64,000 nucleotides of DNA, from positions 1 to 64,000 of the forward strand of contig ASRH01000002.1 of NCBI GenBank assembly GCA_000565255.1, written 5' to 3'. The notes under the pieces are model-generated. The model was not told the origin of the DNA. It searched no databases and saw only the letters and a program-made list of their open reading frames with translations. The translations under genes were made by a program, and so were the position numbers. Source of the stretch: Candidatus Aramenus sulfurataquae (GTDB taxonomy: Archaea > Thermoproteota > Thermoprotei_A > Sulfolobales > Sulfolobaceae). Within the stretch, counting starts at the first letter, position 1, and each line of letters starts with the position of its first letter. Shown piece by piece: positions 26,439-36,942 of the stretch.

Positions 26439-27437
26439 TTATCCAAATAGGGAGGATAAGCCTCCAGCGATCTCTTCTTCGCTTGGTCCTTTCTTCTCCT
26501 CTTCCTCTTTCTTCTCCTCTTTAGCTTCCTTCTTCTCCTCAGTCGCAGCAGGCTTCTGTGTCACTTGTATGCCTAGGTTTGCCTTATCGTTGATAGCAGC
26601 TGCCAGAGCGTAGGCTTTAGCCATGGCCTTAGAGAACACAATGCTCGCCGTCTCCTTTGTCACGAAACCTATTTCCCCTGCCAAGTTCAAAGAGTACATC
26701 TGCGCCTTGGTTAAGCTTATCTTCAGCACCTCTGGTACTGGGTACGCAATCTCAACTCCTAGGCCTAGGGCATTCCTGTAAGCCTCTAGCACTTGCGCCT
26801 TGTAATCGTCTACTTTGATCACTAGTTGGTCTTTGGGGATCACTAACCCTTCGTGATAAGCGGCCTTTATTGCCAACTTTATGTAAACCGGCATTATACC
26901 CAGCTTTTGTAGTATGGGTATTGCCTCAGCCGGGATTGGGTCTCCTGGTTTGGCTATTACTGTGTCCTTTGCCACTGCTATTTTACCGTCCTGAACTCTG
27001 GTTTGTACCTTTAGCTTACCGAAAGTGCTCAGTATGGGACCTGCTGGCATTCCAGTGTCTCCTGCAGGGATTACCACTTCTTCCTCTGCTATGTCTCCTG
27101 GGACTGCGTATCTCTTCAGCTTAAACTTGTCTATGTTCAGCGCAAGTGTGAACGGGTTGTCGTTGCTGAACAAGAAACCGTTGGTTCCGGTCAAATATTG
27201 GTCTAACTTAGATACGTCTATACCAGCCTCCTTTGCAGCCAGTCTGAATAGGGTGTTCTTAGAGACCTTTATGACCGAGTTCTTCCTGAACTTTTTCCTT
27301 ATTTCGTGGAACTTATCAGCCGGAAACTTGTTGAGGTCTATGATGAGCACAGTATTATACGTCTTAAGGAGTTCAGTTAGCTCCCTTACTTCGTCCTTTT
27401 TCCACTGGGGGATTTTCCTCTGTTGTAAGGACATCAT
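26439..27437 (-). CDS. rpl10: Large ribosomal subunit protein P0 (archaeal L10)
   Basis: Stalk base protein that binds 23S rRNA and carries P1 dimers. The 332 residues start with an L10 rRNA-binding domain ([18 protein letters not shown]) and continue through the archaeal insertion with GDTGMPAGP. Long helices bind P1, and the end is the same charged tail and GGLSSLFG as in rpl12. Start codon choice is uncertain between ATG 27437 and the ATG two codons further on. Operon order L11-L1-P0-P1 is conserved in archaea. Confidence 0.96.
   Translation of the reverse strand: MMSLQQRKIPQWKKDEVRELTELLKTYNTVLIIDLNKFPADKFHEIRKKFRKNSVIKVSKNTLFRLAAKEAGIDVSKLDQYLTGTNGFLFSNDNPFTLALNIDKFKLKRYAVPGDIAEEEVVIPAGDTGMPAGPILSTFGKLKVQTRVQDGKIAVAKDTVIAKPGDPIPAEAIPILQKLGIMPVYIKLAIKAAYHEGLVIPKDQLVIKVDDYKAQVLEAYRNALGLGVEIAYPVPEVLKISLTKAQMYSLNLAGEIGFVTKETASIVFSKAMAKAYALAAAINDKANLGIQVTQKPAATEEKKEAKEEKKEEEEKKGPSEEEIAGGLSSLFG
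26446..26552 (-). repeat. 107-bp perfect direct repeat, copy 2 (end of rpl10)
   Basis: Second copy of the repeat at 26087-26193, starting 359 bases away in the same orientation. Flanking bases differ at once on both sides. Confidence 0.9.
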
Positions 27438-27443
27438 GAGCTA

Positions 27444-28106
27444 TCACTTTAGCTTGATCTCCACTGGTTTACCCATTGTGGTTTTTATGTATATAGCTCT
27501 TACGTTAGACGGACCCTTAATCTTGGCCTCTATAGCGTTTAGTACTGCAACGGCGTTCTGGGCGAGGGCTTCAGGCTTCTGGTCTTCTGTGCCTATGAAA
27601 ACTTGAGTCTGTGGTTGGTCTTTGGTCTTGACAATTGTAGACCTCTTGAACCTGAGAATGTACTCAGTAACATCTGAGGAGTTAGGTAAGGGAGTGGGGA
27701 ACTTACCCCTGGGACCTAAAGCAGGTCCCAAAACCCTTCCTGCGATCGCCATGGACTCTTGGGAGATGAGGAACCAGTCGTTACGTGACGCTAACTTTTT
27801 CACTGCCCTTTTCTGTCCAGCTAGCTTCTGGAGTTCCTCTTTGCTCAAGATTACCTCTGGCTCCGCTTTCTTTGCGGACTCAGTTTGCTCAAAGGACGGC
27901 ACCACTAGGACCTTCTTTGGCTTTGAAGGAGGGTTGGGCAAAACCACTATTTCCCTTAACTTTAGCTCTCCCTTTTTTATGTCAACGTCCTTAAACGTTA
28001 CTATAAGTTCCACGCTCTGCTTGAAACTCCTCTTTGGGTTGTTCTGCTCAGAAATGGCCAGGGAAACTGCCTCTGCTATTTTTTCCTGAGGAACGAGCAT
28101 GATCAA
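27444..28106 (-). CDS. rpl1: Large ribosomal subunit protein L1
   Basis: A 220-residue rRNA-binding protein of the L1 stalk that in many organisms also represses its own mRNA. The two-domain pattern is visible: an N-terminal region with [14 protein letters not shown], the central insertion domain ending in [11 protein letters not shown], and the return strand [15 protein letters not shown]. The start is probably ATG at 28106 or the in-frame ATG at 28100. It sits between L11 and P0 with gaps of six bases. Confidence 0.96.
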   Translation of the reverse strand: MIMLVPQEKIAEAVSLAISEQNNPKRSFKQSVELIVTFKDVDIKKGELKLREIVVLPNPPSKPKKVLVVPSFEQTESAKKAEPEVILSKEELQKLAGQKRAVKKLASRNDWFLISQESMAIAGRVLGPALGPRGKFPTPLPNSSDVTEYILRFKRSTIVKTKDQPQTQVFIGTEDQKPEALAQNAVAVLNAIEAKIKGPSNVRAIYIKTTMGKPVEIKLK

Positions 28107-28112
28107 TCACCT

Positions 28113-28619
28113 TTAGCTACTTTCCCACTTCTCTTCATATTTAGATAATAAGTTATCGTATTTACCCTCCTCTACTTCCTTGACTAGGTCCTTAGGGCTC
28201 TTTCCGTCCACTGTGAGCCCTATGGTGTAGGCTGTGCCGAGTATTGACTTTACAGCGGACTTAAGCGTCTTGGCAGTAAGCGATGGTTTCTTAGTAATTG
28301 CCACGTCCAACACGTCCTCCATGGAGATGTTTCCTATTTTCTTGTGCATAGGGTCTCCTGAGGGCTCTTGTGCGCCAGCTTTCCTCAAGAGGAGGGAAGT
28401 GGTGGTCGGGATTCCAACGCTGACCTCGAAGTTCTTCGTGTCCGTGTCAATCTCTATTGTGACTGGAACTGACATACCCTTGAACTGGGCAGTGACTTCA
28501 TTTATCTTCTTTACTACCTCTCCTACGTTAAGCTTGTACTGTGAAAGGGTAGGGCCCAGAGGGGGGCCTGGCTTTGCGTTACCACCTTCAACTACTATTT
28601 TAAGCGTTTTTTTGGGCAT
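28113..28619 (-). CDS. rpl11: Large ribosomal subunit protein L11
   Basis: A 168-residue protein of the GTPase-associated centre. The N-terminal [20 protein letters not shown] is the classic L11 proline-rich motif, and the C-terminal rRNA-binding domain follows from [19 protein letters not shown]. It is slightly longer than bacterial L11 because of a short acidic C-terminal tail, as usual in archaea. Encoded between spt5 and rpl1. Confidence 0.97.
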   Translation of the reverse strand: MPKKTLKIVVEGGNAKPGPPLGPTLSQYKLNVGEVVKKINEVTAQFKGMSVPVTIEIDTDTKNFEVSVGIPTTTSLLLRKAGAQEPSGDPMHKKIGNISMEDVLDVAITKKPSLTAKTLKSAVKSILGTAYTIGLTVDGKSPKDLVKEVEEGKYDNLLSKYEEKWESS

Positions 28620-28630
28620 ACATTATCACC

Positions 28631-29089
28631 TTAACTCCTCTTCGAGGGCTTAACCTGATCTACGGGCATAGTTACTTGTAATGGAAAAGCCGACTCTAAA
28701 ATATTTAACACTACTTCTCCCTTAGCTTGGTCGTATCTGACAACTTGCGCTTGCATCCCCCTGAAGGGGCCAGACACTACCTCTACGAGGTCCCCCTCCT
28801 TTACGCTCGGACCTGCGACCCTCTTAGCTATGAGCTTGGCTATGTCGTCCTTAGGTACAAGACCAGGGGCGATCCCCCTAACGTGCCTTATTCCAGTTAT
28901 GAGGAGCTTGATAACGTGGGGCCCCCCAGCTTCAATTACAACGTAACCCTTAAGCCTGGGAAGTACCAAGATGGAGTAAACGTCCTTTAAGTTGTTTGTC
29001 CTTATCCTCTCTTCTAGCATTAATGCTACGTTTACTTCCTGCCCCCCAGTTACCTTAACTGCGTAGTAGTTCCTTGTTTTAGTCTCCAA
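28631..29089 (-). CDS. spt5: Transcription elongation factor Spt5 (NusG family)
   Basis: A processivity factor that clamps RNA polymerase and links it to translation. The 152 residues contain an NGN domain (YYAVKVTGGQEVNVALMLEER, with LPRLKGYVVIEA) and a C-terminal KOW domain (VKEGDLVEVVSGPFRGMQAQ). The partner Spt4 is not in this window. Position between secE and rpl11 matches the conserved secE-nusG-rplK order shared by bacteria and archaea. Confidence 0.96.
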   Translation of the reverse strand: METKTRNYYAVKVTGGQEVNVALMLEERIRTNNLKDVYSILVLPRLKGYVVIEAGGPHVIKLLITGIRHVRGIAPGLVPKDDIAKLIAKRVAGPSVKEGDLVEVVSGPFRGMQAQVVRYDQAKGEVVLNILESAFPLQVTMPVDQVKPSKRS

Positions 29090-29095
29090 TTCCGT

Positions 29096-29293
29096 TCACC
29101 CAATGAGGTAAGTCACAGCCAATTGGATTAGGAAAGCTAGGACGCCCACGAATACCATGACGGCAAGGGTAACCTTTAAGTTCAGCATAAAGAGGTCTCT
29201 GTCGGGCTTTTTGGACACAGAGATTATCTTCCTCCACTCCTCTGGTAACTTTTTGATCTCCTCGATAATGTCCATATATAACTCATGGGGCAC
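29096..29293 (-). CDS. secE: Preprotein translocase subunit SecE (Sec61 gamma)
   Basis: A 65-residue single-span membrane protein that stabilises the SecY channel. An amphipathic N-terminal helix (EEIKKLPEEWRKIISVSKKP) is followed by a single hydrophobic helix, VTLAVMVFVGVLAFLIQLAV. The ATG at 29293 gives MPHELYMDII; the internal Met at residue 7 is a possible shorter start. It is directly downstream of ftsY, its partner in targeting to the membrane. Confidence 0.92.
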   Translation of the reverse strand: MPHELYMDIIEEIKKLPEEWRKIISVSKKPDRDLFMLNLKVTLAVMVFVGVLAFLIQLAVTYLIG

Positions 29294-29306
29294 TTAAATT
29301 ATTAAT

Positions 29307-30480
29307 TTAACGGAAAAGCCTTTCCAAAAACCAAGATGGACTAAAGGGAAATAGGTCATCGTACTCCTGGCCCACCCCTATGTAAATTACTGGTTTCTTC
29401 AACTCGTGGGCCAAGGAGAGCACTATTCCACCCTTAGCGTCTGCATCCACCTTAGTGAGGATGACCGCGTCGTACCCTACGGCCTCCTCGAAGAACTTAG
29501 CTTGTTGTAGGGCATCGTTTCCTGCCAGAGCGTCCAGTACTAGGATCCTGAAGTTGGGCTTAGCCACCCTCATTATCCTCTTTAGTTCCTCGGTGAGATC
29601 CTTATCTGTGTGCATCCTCCCCGCTGTGTCTATTAAAACTACGTCTATCCTCCTGCTCTTAGCTGATTGGATCGCGTCAAATGCAACAGAAGCGGGGTCA
29701 CTGCCGTACTTACCCTTGACAATGGGGACCTCAAGCTTCTTAGCGTGGATAGCCAGTTGTTCCTGGGCAGCCGCTCTGAAAGTGTCCGCTGCGGCTATTA
29801 TCACGGTTAGTCCGTTTTTCTTCAAGAGGTTCACGAACTTCGCTATGGTTGTAGTTTTTCCCACTCCGTTGACGCCAAAGAAAACCACCACGAAGGGCTT
29901 AGGCGAATTCTTAATCTTCTCTATCACGTCATAACCTAGGGTATTAGAGGAGAGGATCTCACTTAAGGACTTTTTTAACGACTTTTTTACTAGCTCTTCT
30001 ACGTCCTCGCTCCTGCTTACCTTCTGCCCTATTAATGAGTTCTTCAAGTCCTCTAGTATCTTGTCTGTAACCTCCATGGACACGTCGCTTTCCAGTAGCT
30101 CGAGCCTTAGTTCCTCTATTAGGTCAGCTATGTCCTCCTCCTTGATCTCCTTGAACCTCAGTCTGCTGAAGATGTTTATTCTGTCAGATAGTCTTTGCTT
30201 CTCTTGCTTAACTGGCTCCTCTTTCTTCACTTCAGGGGGAGTAGGTTCTGGTTGTAAAGTAGGTTGGACTACTTCTGCGTCCTTTTGCGAGGGGGATTTT
30301 TCTGGCGGCGCTTGCGCGTTAATTTCGCTCTTCTGTTCAACCTTTTCTTGCTCAACTTTCTGTTCGGTTATTTGAGGGGGCTGAGGGGCCTCTTTCTCTT
30401 CTGTCTTTTCAGTTTCTTCCTCTTTTCCAAGGAGTTTTCTAGAAAAATCAGAAAACGCTTTCTTTAGTTTGTCGAAACAA
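29307..30480 (-). CDS. ftsY: Signal recognition particle receptor FtsY, start codon unclear
   Basis: SRP receptor GTPase that delivers ribosomes to SecYE. The GTPase has Walker A GVNGVGKTTTIAK, DTAGRMHTDKD and TKVDADAKGG, after an NG-domain helix bundle. The first ordinary in-frame start is GTG 30230, giving 307 residues. Upstream codons stay open to 30482 and read FDKLKKAFSDFSRKLLGKEE followed by a Glu/Gln/Pro-rich acidic linker, the recognisable FtsY N-terminus. No start codon exists in that frame: a TTG at 30480 is one base out of frame, and one T fewer would give TTG-TTC-GAC (MFDKLKKAF) and a 390-residue protein. So a one-base error or odd initiation is likely. Confidence 0.9.
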
Positions 30481-30482
30481 AA

Positions 30483-30923
30483 TTATCCACCTTTTTGCTG
30501 TTGAGCTTGTATGCTGTTGAGGATTTCGGCTATCTGGGCGTAAGCGTTAGCGCTCTCCGTTAACCTCTTGTTAACTTCTTGAAGTGAGGCATTTAATTCG
30601 TTCTCTCTTTCAGATAAGATTTTGACCGCTACGTCAGGCGTGACCTCAGCGTAATATGAGAGGCCCAAGTACACCAAGACCTTGTCTATAGACACTTGGG
30701 ACGTCTTGAGCATTAGGAAGTTTCTCTTGTCCCCTGACAAATACATCTCCTTTTGCGGGTTCTTTAGCTCCTCGAGGGCGTCCTTTGCGCTCTTGATGGC
30801 TGAAAGGGAGTCCAAAAGCTCAGCTTGCAACTTCTGTAGCTCGTCTATCTGCCTCTTCAGGAGGTCGGCTTGAGCTAGCAAGTCCTCCAAGGATATTATA
30901 GTTCTTCCCTTTTCGTCTGACAT
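30483..30923 (-). CDS. pfdA: Prefoldin alpha subunit
   Basis: A subunit of the hexameric jellyfish-shaped chaperone that passes unfolded proteins to the thermosome. The 146 residues show two long coiled-coil helices (about 10-55 and 100-140) flanking a beta hairpin region with SGDKRNFLMLKTSQVSIDKV and LGLSYYAEV. It ends just at the FtsY N-terminal codons (stop 30483-30485) and starts seven bases after the LX gene, within the long minus-strand cluster. The beta subunit is not in the window. Confidence 0.93.
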   Translation of the reverse strand: MSDEKGRTIISLEDLLAQADLLKRQIDELQKLQAELLDSLSAIKSAKDALEELKNPQKEMYLSGDKRNFLMLKTSQVSIDKVLVYLGLSYYAEVTPDVAVKILSERENELNASLQEVNKRLTESANAYAQIAEILNSIQAQQQKGG

Positions 30924-30929
30924 GGCTTT

Positions 30930-31190
30930 TCACATAATAACTTTGTTTAACTTAGAAATATCTCTTATGTATTTATCTGGAACGTGTTCCGGGTTTACCT
31001 CTTTTACCTCTTCGATCTTAATGTTAGCCCTCTTGATCTTGTTCTTACTTCCAAAGTCGCTGTACAGCTTCTCTATTGCCTGTTTCTCGTTCAACGCTCT
31101 GATGTACTTCACGAACTTCTGCTTTGTCGGGAAATTGGTTACGTTAAATATCGCGGTTCCCCTTATTTCGTAAGTTTTCACTTCACTCAT
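30930..31190 (-). CDS. rplX: Large ribosomal subunit protein LX (L18Ae/L20a)
   Basis: A small archaeal ribosomal protein related to half of eukaryotic L20. It begins [15 protein letters not shown] and continues with [32 protein letters not shown], typical of LX. A longer frame begins at 31202 within the aIF6 gene; the ATG at 31190 (86 residues) is the more natural start because it follows the aIF6 stop at 31192-31194. Confidence 0.93.
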   Translation of the reverse strand: MSEVKTYEIRGTAIFNVTNFPTKQKFVKYIRALNEKQAIEKLYSDFGSKNKIKRANIKIEEVKEVNPEHVPDKYIRDISKLNKVIM

Positions 31191-31191
31191 C

Positions 31192-31863
31192 TCAATCACC
31201 AAATGCTCTCTGGATTCTTAAAATCTCTGGACCCGTAGTAGATGTTCCTACCAACACCCCTTTATAGTTAGCGATTAATCCACTCCTTATGAACGCGCTA
31301 CCGAAGTTCACGGTGCCAACCTCTATTTTCACCTTAAACAGCTTTGAGAGCTCGTTAACTTCCTCGTCTGTGGCGTCTATGTGTACAAGCCCCCCTTTAG
31401 TGGTGACGACTCCAACCGAGCCCACGGTTATCACGTTGGCAATAGTGCCCCTCCTTATCTCGTCCACCTGGAGGGCCTCCTTTATCCCCTTTATCTCAGC
31501 GTCAGTGAGCTCCGGGTACACAAGAGCTCCCCTGTCGTTTGCCAAAATGATGTTACCTAAGGCTGTGGCCCTCAACTGGAGGACTTCAACCCTTACGTCC
31601 TTCGCCCTCTCCTTTATCTCCTTAATCTCCTCGTCCTTGGCTATCTTGGGCAGGAGTATGGCATTGGAATTTCCATTCATGAAAATGCCAAGTAAAAAAC
31701 TATTTGCTATGCTCGTCTCAATGATCTCGGTGTTAAGGTTGTTAACGATGGCCTCCTTAGTAGAGTTGTCGATGTTTTTTGGCACAAAAGTGTATTTATT
31801 GTTAGTAAATATGTAAACTCCTATGTTGTCCGTCCCAAAGACGCTAATCCTCTGGATATTCAT
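31192..31863 (-). CDS. eif6: Translation initiation factor aIF6
   Basis: Anti-association factor that binds the large ribosomal subunit and prevents early joining. The 223 residues form the pentein fold of five repeats; [31 protein letters not shown] and [16 protein letters not shown] are repeat segments. Its start overlaps the L31e stop by four bases. The L31e-aIF6-LX order is conserved in archaea. Confidence 0.96.
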   Translation of the reverse strand: MNIQRISVFGTDNIGVYIFTNNKYTFVPKNIDNSTKEAIVNNLNTEIIETSIANSFLLGIFMNGNSNAILLPKIAKDEEIKEIKERAKDVRVEVLQLRATALGNIILANDRGALVYPELTDAEIKGIKEALQVDEIRRGTIANVITVGSVGVVTTKGGLVHIDATDEEVNELSKLFKVKIEVGTVNFGSAFIRSGLIANYKGVLVGTSTTGPEILRIQRAFGD

Positions 31864-32123
31864 TTCTCTTTAACTGCGTATTTCACTAAAAATGTTTTTT
31901 CTCCAACCTTTGTAACAACCACTCTGACCCTTGAGTCGACCTTCTCCTTGTTCCTTGCTATTATTGACGCCAGCACGGGATCCAAGATTACCTTCTCAGC
32001 GCCGAAGTGCCTAGCAACAGTCTCCCTTATTATGCGTAGGGCCCTCCTTGCCCTATTCGTCCTTTTTCCCATTATTACCTTTCTCAAATTTATGACCATT
32101 TCGAAGTTGTCCTTCTCCTTCAT
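31860..32123 (-). CDS. rpl31e: Large ribosomal subunit protein L31e
   Basis: An 87-residue rRNA-binding protein near the exit tunnel. The core [20 protein letters not shown] followed by [20 protein letters not shown] is the L31e signature. A short charged MKEKDNFEM extension precedes it; the internal Met before VINLRK could be the true start. Overlaps aIF6 and lies four bases downstream of L39e. Confidence 0.96.
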   Translation of the reverse strand: MKEKDNFEMVINLRKVIMGKRTNRARRALRIIRETVARHFGAEKVILDPVLASIIARNKEKVDSRVRVVVTKVGEKTFLVKYAVKEK

Positions 32124-32127
32124 GGCG

Positions 32128-32283
32128 TTACACCTTTAGGTCGTTTCTCCTCCAATCCCTCCTAATGGGGTTTAACCTGAATTTTCCATTTGTCCTGATA
32201 ACCACCCACGCTGGAACGGGACTGTTCGACTTTAATGCCCTTGCCAACCTGTTCTTCTTTCCAGCTGGCTTGTTTCTGCTCAT
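32128..32283 (-). CDS. rpl39e: Large ribosomal subunit protein L39e
   Basis: A 51-residue, very basic protein lining the ribosomal exit tunnel. Translated from the minus strand it starts [20 protein letters not shown] and ends [15 protein letters not shown]. The ATG at 32283 overlaps the stop of the PDCD5 gene as ATGA. Too short for most gene finders, but the sequence, the overlap and the L39e-L31e order make it certain. Confidence 0.95.
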   Translation of the reverse strand: MSRNKPAGKKNRLARALKSNSPVPAWVVIRTNGKFRLNPIRRDWRRNDLKV

Positions 32284-32636
32284 TTCCATCCCCTTTCCCT
32301 GATCTGTATTTTGAAGTCCTTTTTATTTTGATTGGCTATTTGGGCAAGTAGCTCCTTTAGCTCGTCGTCGGTAATGGGCACTTGAATCCTGCCAGCTTGA
32401 GCTAGGGCTATGAGCTGGTCTTCCAGGGAGGAAGCGATCTCTGGCCTCACTAGCTTTACGTTGTTTAGCCTTTGCCTGGCCTCAGGCGTTAAGATGACCC
32501 TAAGTATTGCCTCCTTTCTAGCCTCTAACTCAGCCTTTCTGCGCTGCTCTTCCGCTGCTCTCTTGCTCTCAACTTCTGCCCTCCTCCTCAACAATTCCTG
32601 AAGCTCCTGGTCTTCGTACTCGTCAGAGGAAGACAT
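32280..32636 (-). CDS. DNA-binding protein of the PDCD5 (TFAR19) family
   Basis: A 118-residue helical protein. A charged N-terminal helix ([21 protein letters not shown]) precedes the three-helix core with [18 protein letters not shown] and the C-terminal [13 protein letters not shown]. Archaeal members bind double-stranded DNA in vitro and are found beside S19e and L39e, as here; the cellular role is unsettled. It overlaps L39e by four bases. Confidence 0.9.
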   Translation of the reverse strand: MSSSDEYEDQELQELLRRRAEVESKRAAEEQRRKAELEARKEAILRVILTPEARQRLNNVKLVRPEIASSLEDQLIALAQAGRIQVPITDDELKELLAQIANQNKKDFKIQIRERGWK

Positions 32637-32642
32637 AGCCTA

Positions 32643-33104
32643 TCACTCTAGGTATTTCTTCAAAGAAGGATTCTTGTCCGCCAAGTCTATAAATATTTCG
32701 TATGCTAACTTGTCTAAAAGCGACTTTCCTCTAGGCGAGAGCGCTCTTCCCTCCTTGGTCTTTACTACTAGCCCAGCTTTCTCCAGTTGTTGTAGTATCA
32801 GCCTTGCTGAATGCGTGGGAGCTCTAACTGTCCTAGGAGGACGAGTTCCCCTCCTCTTTAAACCTCCGTAGATTACCTGAGCTTTACTAAGGCCAAATGG
32901 ACCGTTTAAGTACAGTTTTCTCATTAAAGAAGCAGTCCTTATGTACCACCAGTTTTCTACGTCATCTGGCAGTCTTTCCTTGAAGCTTGCCGTCTTGGCA
33001 AAGTAACTCCATTCAGGAGGCTTAACTTCCCTTACGTTGTTCTTTATGTAATCAGCGACCTTGTTGATCAGAACGTCTGCTGGAACCATGTTAACCGTGA
33101 TCAT
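32643..33104 (-). CDS. rps19e: Small ribosomal subunit protein S19e
   Basis: A 153-residue small-subunit protein with a winged-helix fold. [35 protein letters not shown] and [15 protein letters not shown] are strong S19e signatures. It is the first gene of the 7-kb minus-strand cluster. The ATG at 33104 lies about 33 bases from a TTTAAAA element that also serves the divergent pncB gene. Confidence 0.96.
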   Translation of the reverse strand: MITVNMVPADVLINKVADYIKNNVREVKPPEWSYFAKTASFKERLPDDVENWWYIRTASLMRKLYLNGPFGLSKAQVIYGGLKRRGTRPPRTVRAPTHSARLILQQLEKAGLVVKTKEGRALSPRGKSLLDKLAYEIFIDLADKNPSLKKYLE

Positions 33105-33132
33105 TTTGTTTCATATCTAGCTCATCTCTAAG

Positions 33133-33141
33133 GTTTAAAAG
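33133..33141. promoter_or_regulatory. Shared TATA element between rps19e and pncB
   Basis: GTTTAAAAG is close to self-complementary and lies 33 bases from the S19e ATG and about 25 bases from the pncB ATG at 33162. No second TATA-like element is seen in this 54-base gap, so it may serve both directions. Confidence 0.45.
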
Positions 33142-33158
33142 TTAATCTCATACAATAC

Positions 33159-34317
33159 TTGATGATGAGGATCTACATACCTTCTGAAGAGGAGGTTTTG
33201 AAGGGGAAGATAACTGACGTTTACTTTGACAGGACTTTAAAGACCTTAACTCACCTCGGAATAAAGGACGCTAGGGTAAGGATGGAGGTTCACTCATATG
33301 GACTTCCCACAGGCTACTCGTGGGCCGTTTTTGCTGGGCTAGAGGAAGTACTCAAGATGTTCGAGGGTAAGCCAGTTGACGTCTACGCAATGCCAGAGGG
33401 TACCTTGTTTAAGGAAATTGAGCCCGTTATGATAATAGAGGGGAACTACTTGGACTTCGGCATTTTTGAGACGGCGTTCTTGGGGATATTGAGGCATGAG
33501 AGCAGTATAGCGACTAAGGCAGCTAGACTAAAGTCGTTGGCTTTAGACAAGCTTATGATATTCTTTGGCTTGAGGGCACTTCACCCTGCAGTCTCCGTAG
33601 TGGCTGATAGGTCTGCCTACATAGGGGGCATGGACGCAGTGTCAGGATTAATGAGCAAGGATTACTTGGGTCTAGAACCCTCAGGTACTATGCCTCACGC
33701 GCTTATGCTCATAGTTGGTGAGGACGAGAAGGCGTGGAAGGCCTTTGACGAGGCGATGCCCCCATCTGTTCCAAGGATAGCCCTAGTTGACACGTTCGAG
33801 GACGAGAGGTTCGCTTCCCTTAAGGCGGCGAAGCTTTTGGGCGATAGGCTTTACGGAGTTAGGCTTGACACTCCTTCCAGTAGGAGGGGTAACTTCAAGA
33901 AGATAGTCCAGGAAGTAAGGTGGACTTTAGACATAAACGGGTATAGGAACGTGAAGATAATAGTGAGCGGTGGAATAGACGAAGAAGACGTTATAGCCCT
34001 TAAGGACTACGTCGACGGGTTCGGAATAGGGACTAGCATAGCATTCCCTCCAAGCGTGGACTTCAGCGCGGACATTGTGGAGAAGTTTGTTGATGGCAGG
34101 TGGATCCCATTCACCAAGAGAGGAAAGTGGCCTGGAGCCAAGCAGGTATGGAGGTGCGGAGGACTAAACGACAGGATAACTATGCTCGAGGAGAAGGTAG
34201 AAGGCTGCAAGCCTTTACTTAAGAAGTACATGGAAAACGGGAAAATAATAGAGAGACTGCCATCCATTCACGAGATCAGAAAATACGTCCTAGATCAGCT
34301 TAAGGAGATCTCGGAAG

Positions 34318-34328
<11 letters not shown>
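33159..34328 (+). CDS. pncB: Nicotinate phosphoribosyltransferase
   Basis: Makes nicotinate mononucleotide from nicotinate and PRPP in NAD salvage. The 389 residues contain [14 protein letters not shown], the active-site region [29 protein letters not shown] and the phosphate-binding [12 protein letters not shown] with GFGIGTSI. The length is that of the shorter archaeal form. TTG 33159 and two ATG codons (33162, 33165) are possible starts; 33162 fits the TATA distance. It ends 11 bases past the convergent regulator stop. Confidence 0.92.
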
Positions 34329-35367
<1,039 letters not shown>

Positions 35368-35391
35368 GATGAATCTCTATATAATAGGAAG

Positions 35392-35401
35392 TATATAAAA
35401 G
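35392..35401 (-). promoter_or_regulatory. TATA box of the AbrB-PhoU gene
   Basis: On the minus strand CTTTTATATA, ending 25 bases before ATG 35367. A second A/T-rich element CTATATAATA at 35377-35386 is closer and could confuse start mapping. Confidence 0.55.
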
Positions 35402-35416
35402 TAATTTAAACTTAAT

Positions 35417-36406
35417 CTATACTACTTTAATGCTTGGTATTATCCCAAACTTTTCCGTTTTTATACTTTCCTCACCTCTAACGGGTATTATTCTAATAGC
35501 ATAAGGTCTTCTTTTTACGAATTGAATAGCTATTGAATCTTTTATTATGTTTTCAAAGAGCTCCCTGTCCTCTCTTACTCCCACCATGTCTATCCCAGAG
35601 GCGCAAGAGAAGGTCAGCTGGAAGAGGTTCGAAAGCGTAAGGGAGCCCTCCAGCACCCTTTGCCTTAACACGTTGTCCTCGGCTACGGGCAACATCGTCT
35701 CGGAGAAGCCTATTGGCGTTATCCTTGACTTCCACGCCTCAGTAAAGATCTCCCTATTTACTTCTCCAACCGCCCACGTGTTGCCAAGGGAAAATATTTT
35801 TCCGCTCCTCATCTCTATTAATTCTCCCACGCTCTCCTCCATCCAAGGGGACAAGGAGATGTCTATCCCAAGGAATCTGGCCTTCAAGATCTTTGAGACT
35901 TCGTAGCCGTACTGGTTTGCTGTCTGAAAGGCTTTAGAGGCCTCTCCCTTAGAGTAGTCCTTGACGTAAAGCAGGGCTAAGGCGAACGAGTCCACCACCA
36001 CGTTTGAGGTGGAGGCAGGGAAATAAGGTGTGTTCAAGAAGTCGTCGTTGATGAGGACTGCGAACCTAGTAGCCTCTTCTGGCTCCAGCTTTGTAAGCAG
36101 CCTGGCTACTTCCTTAGCTCCCTCAATAGTCCTAACTAGCACATTACAGAATACGTTGTCCCCTGACCTCAATGTATCCACTAAATCGTTTAATCTACTA
36201 TCTTTCTCCCTGAGACCACACAAGCTAACAAGTATTTCTCTGTCTTGTGGAACCATTTCAATTAGTCTAGAGACGCTAAGGTCGCTCTCGGGGAACGAGA
36301 TCCTCTTAGTCCACGCGTTCTTAACTTCCTTCAGTTTCTTTTCGTAGTGTTCCACTTTTTCCTTGCTCAAGGACGAGAGCAGCAGCGTGATTGCCCTTAT
36401 CTGCAC
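35417..36406 (-). CDS. DUF711-family protein
   Basis: A 329-residue conserved protein recognised as DUF711 by its N-terminus QIRAITLLL, FLGIDISLSPWMEESVGELIE in the middle and FSCASGIDMVGV near the end. DUF711 proteins are related to glycyl-radical-like or PFL-fold proteins but have no defined reaction that I can state. Start is GTG 36406 inside GAGGTGCAG, which has a Shine-Dalgarno-like GAGGTG overlapping it. It is divergent from the DsrE-like gene. Confidence 0.7.
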   Translation of the reverse strand: MQIRAITLLLSSLSKEKVEHYEKKLKEVKNAWTKRISFPESDLSVSRLIEMVPQDREILVSLCGLREKDSRLNDLVDTLRSGDNVFCNVLVRTIEGAKEVARLLTKLEPEEATRFAVLINDDFLNTPYFPASTSNVVVDSFALALLYVKDYSKGEASKAFQTANQYGYEVSKILKARFLGIDISLSPWMEESVGELIEMRSGKIFSLGNTWAVGEVNREIFTEAWKSRITPIGFSETMLPVAEDNVLRQRVLEGSLTLSNLFQLTFSCASGIDMVGVREDRELFENIIKDSIAIQFVKRRPYAIRIIPVRGEESIKTEKFGIIPSIKVV

Positions 36407-36507
36407 CTCGCGTTACCCCTTTCTTGTTCTAAAGTAGGGAGCATCGCCTAATATTTTAACCGTTTTTGTGATAGAGTTTTAAGGCTAGGATCTAAAGGAC
36501 TTTCAAC

Positions 36508-36909
36508 ATGACCAAACTTACAATTCTGTTAGCAGACGATAGTTTCCAGAAGTTCTACCACGCACTAGTTTTAGCCATAGACGGCAAGGCACTCAATTGG
36601 ACTGTGAAGTGCTTCGTGACGTCTCAAGCTGTTATCTTGTTCACTAAGAAGGTTAGGGGTAGAGCGAAGCTCAAGCTAGGTTTTCTAGCGAACCTATACG
36701 TGAGATGGAAGATGAAGGACGTAGGGGTTCAAGAGACTGAGAAGTTGCTTATGGACGCTATAAGGGAAGGAGTGGAGTTTTACGTCGACGAGGCCGGACT
36801 TAAGCTATCCGGTTTTAGCAAGGACGACCTGTTGGAGGGAGTCAAGCTAGCTGGAGCCGTTACGTTTCTTTTGGAGGCAAAGGACTCGGATTTAGTTATA
36901 ACTTTATGA
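36508..36909 (+). CDS. DsrE2-like sulfur-transfer protein
   Basis: A 133-residue protein of the DsrE superfamily. The N-terminal strand [22 protein letters not shown] and [14 protein letters not shown] resemble the DsrE2 subgroup, with the only cysteine at Cys35. In acidophilic archaea DsrE proteins pass thiosulfate or sulfane sulfur with TusA to the heterodisulfide reductase-like system. The next gene is TusA-like, supporting a sulfur role. The Hdr genes are not in this window. Confidence 0.75.
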   Translation: MTKLTILLADDSFQKFYHALVLAIDGKALNWTVKCFVTSQAVILFTKKVRGRAKLKLGFLANLYVRWKMKDVGVQETEKLLMDAIREGVEFYVDEAGLKLSGFSKDDLLEGVKLAGAVTFLLEAKDSDLVITL

Positions 36910-36942
36910 AACGTTTTAACCACCTCTCCGTAATCTGTAGCT

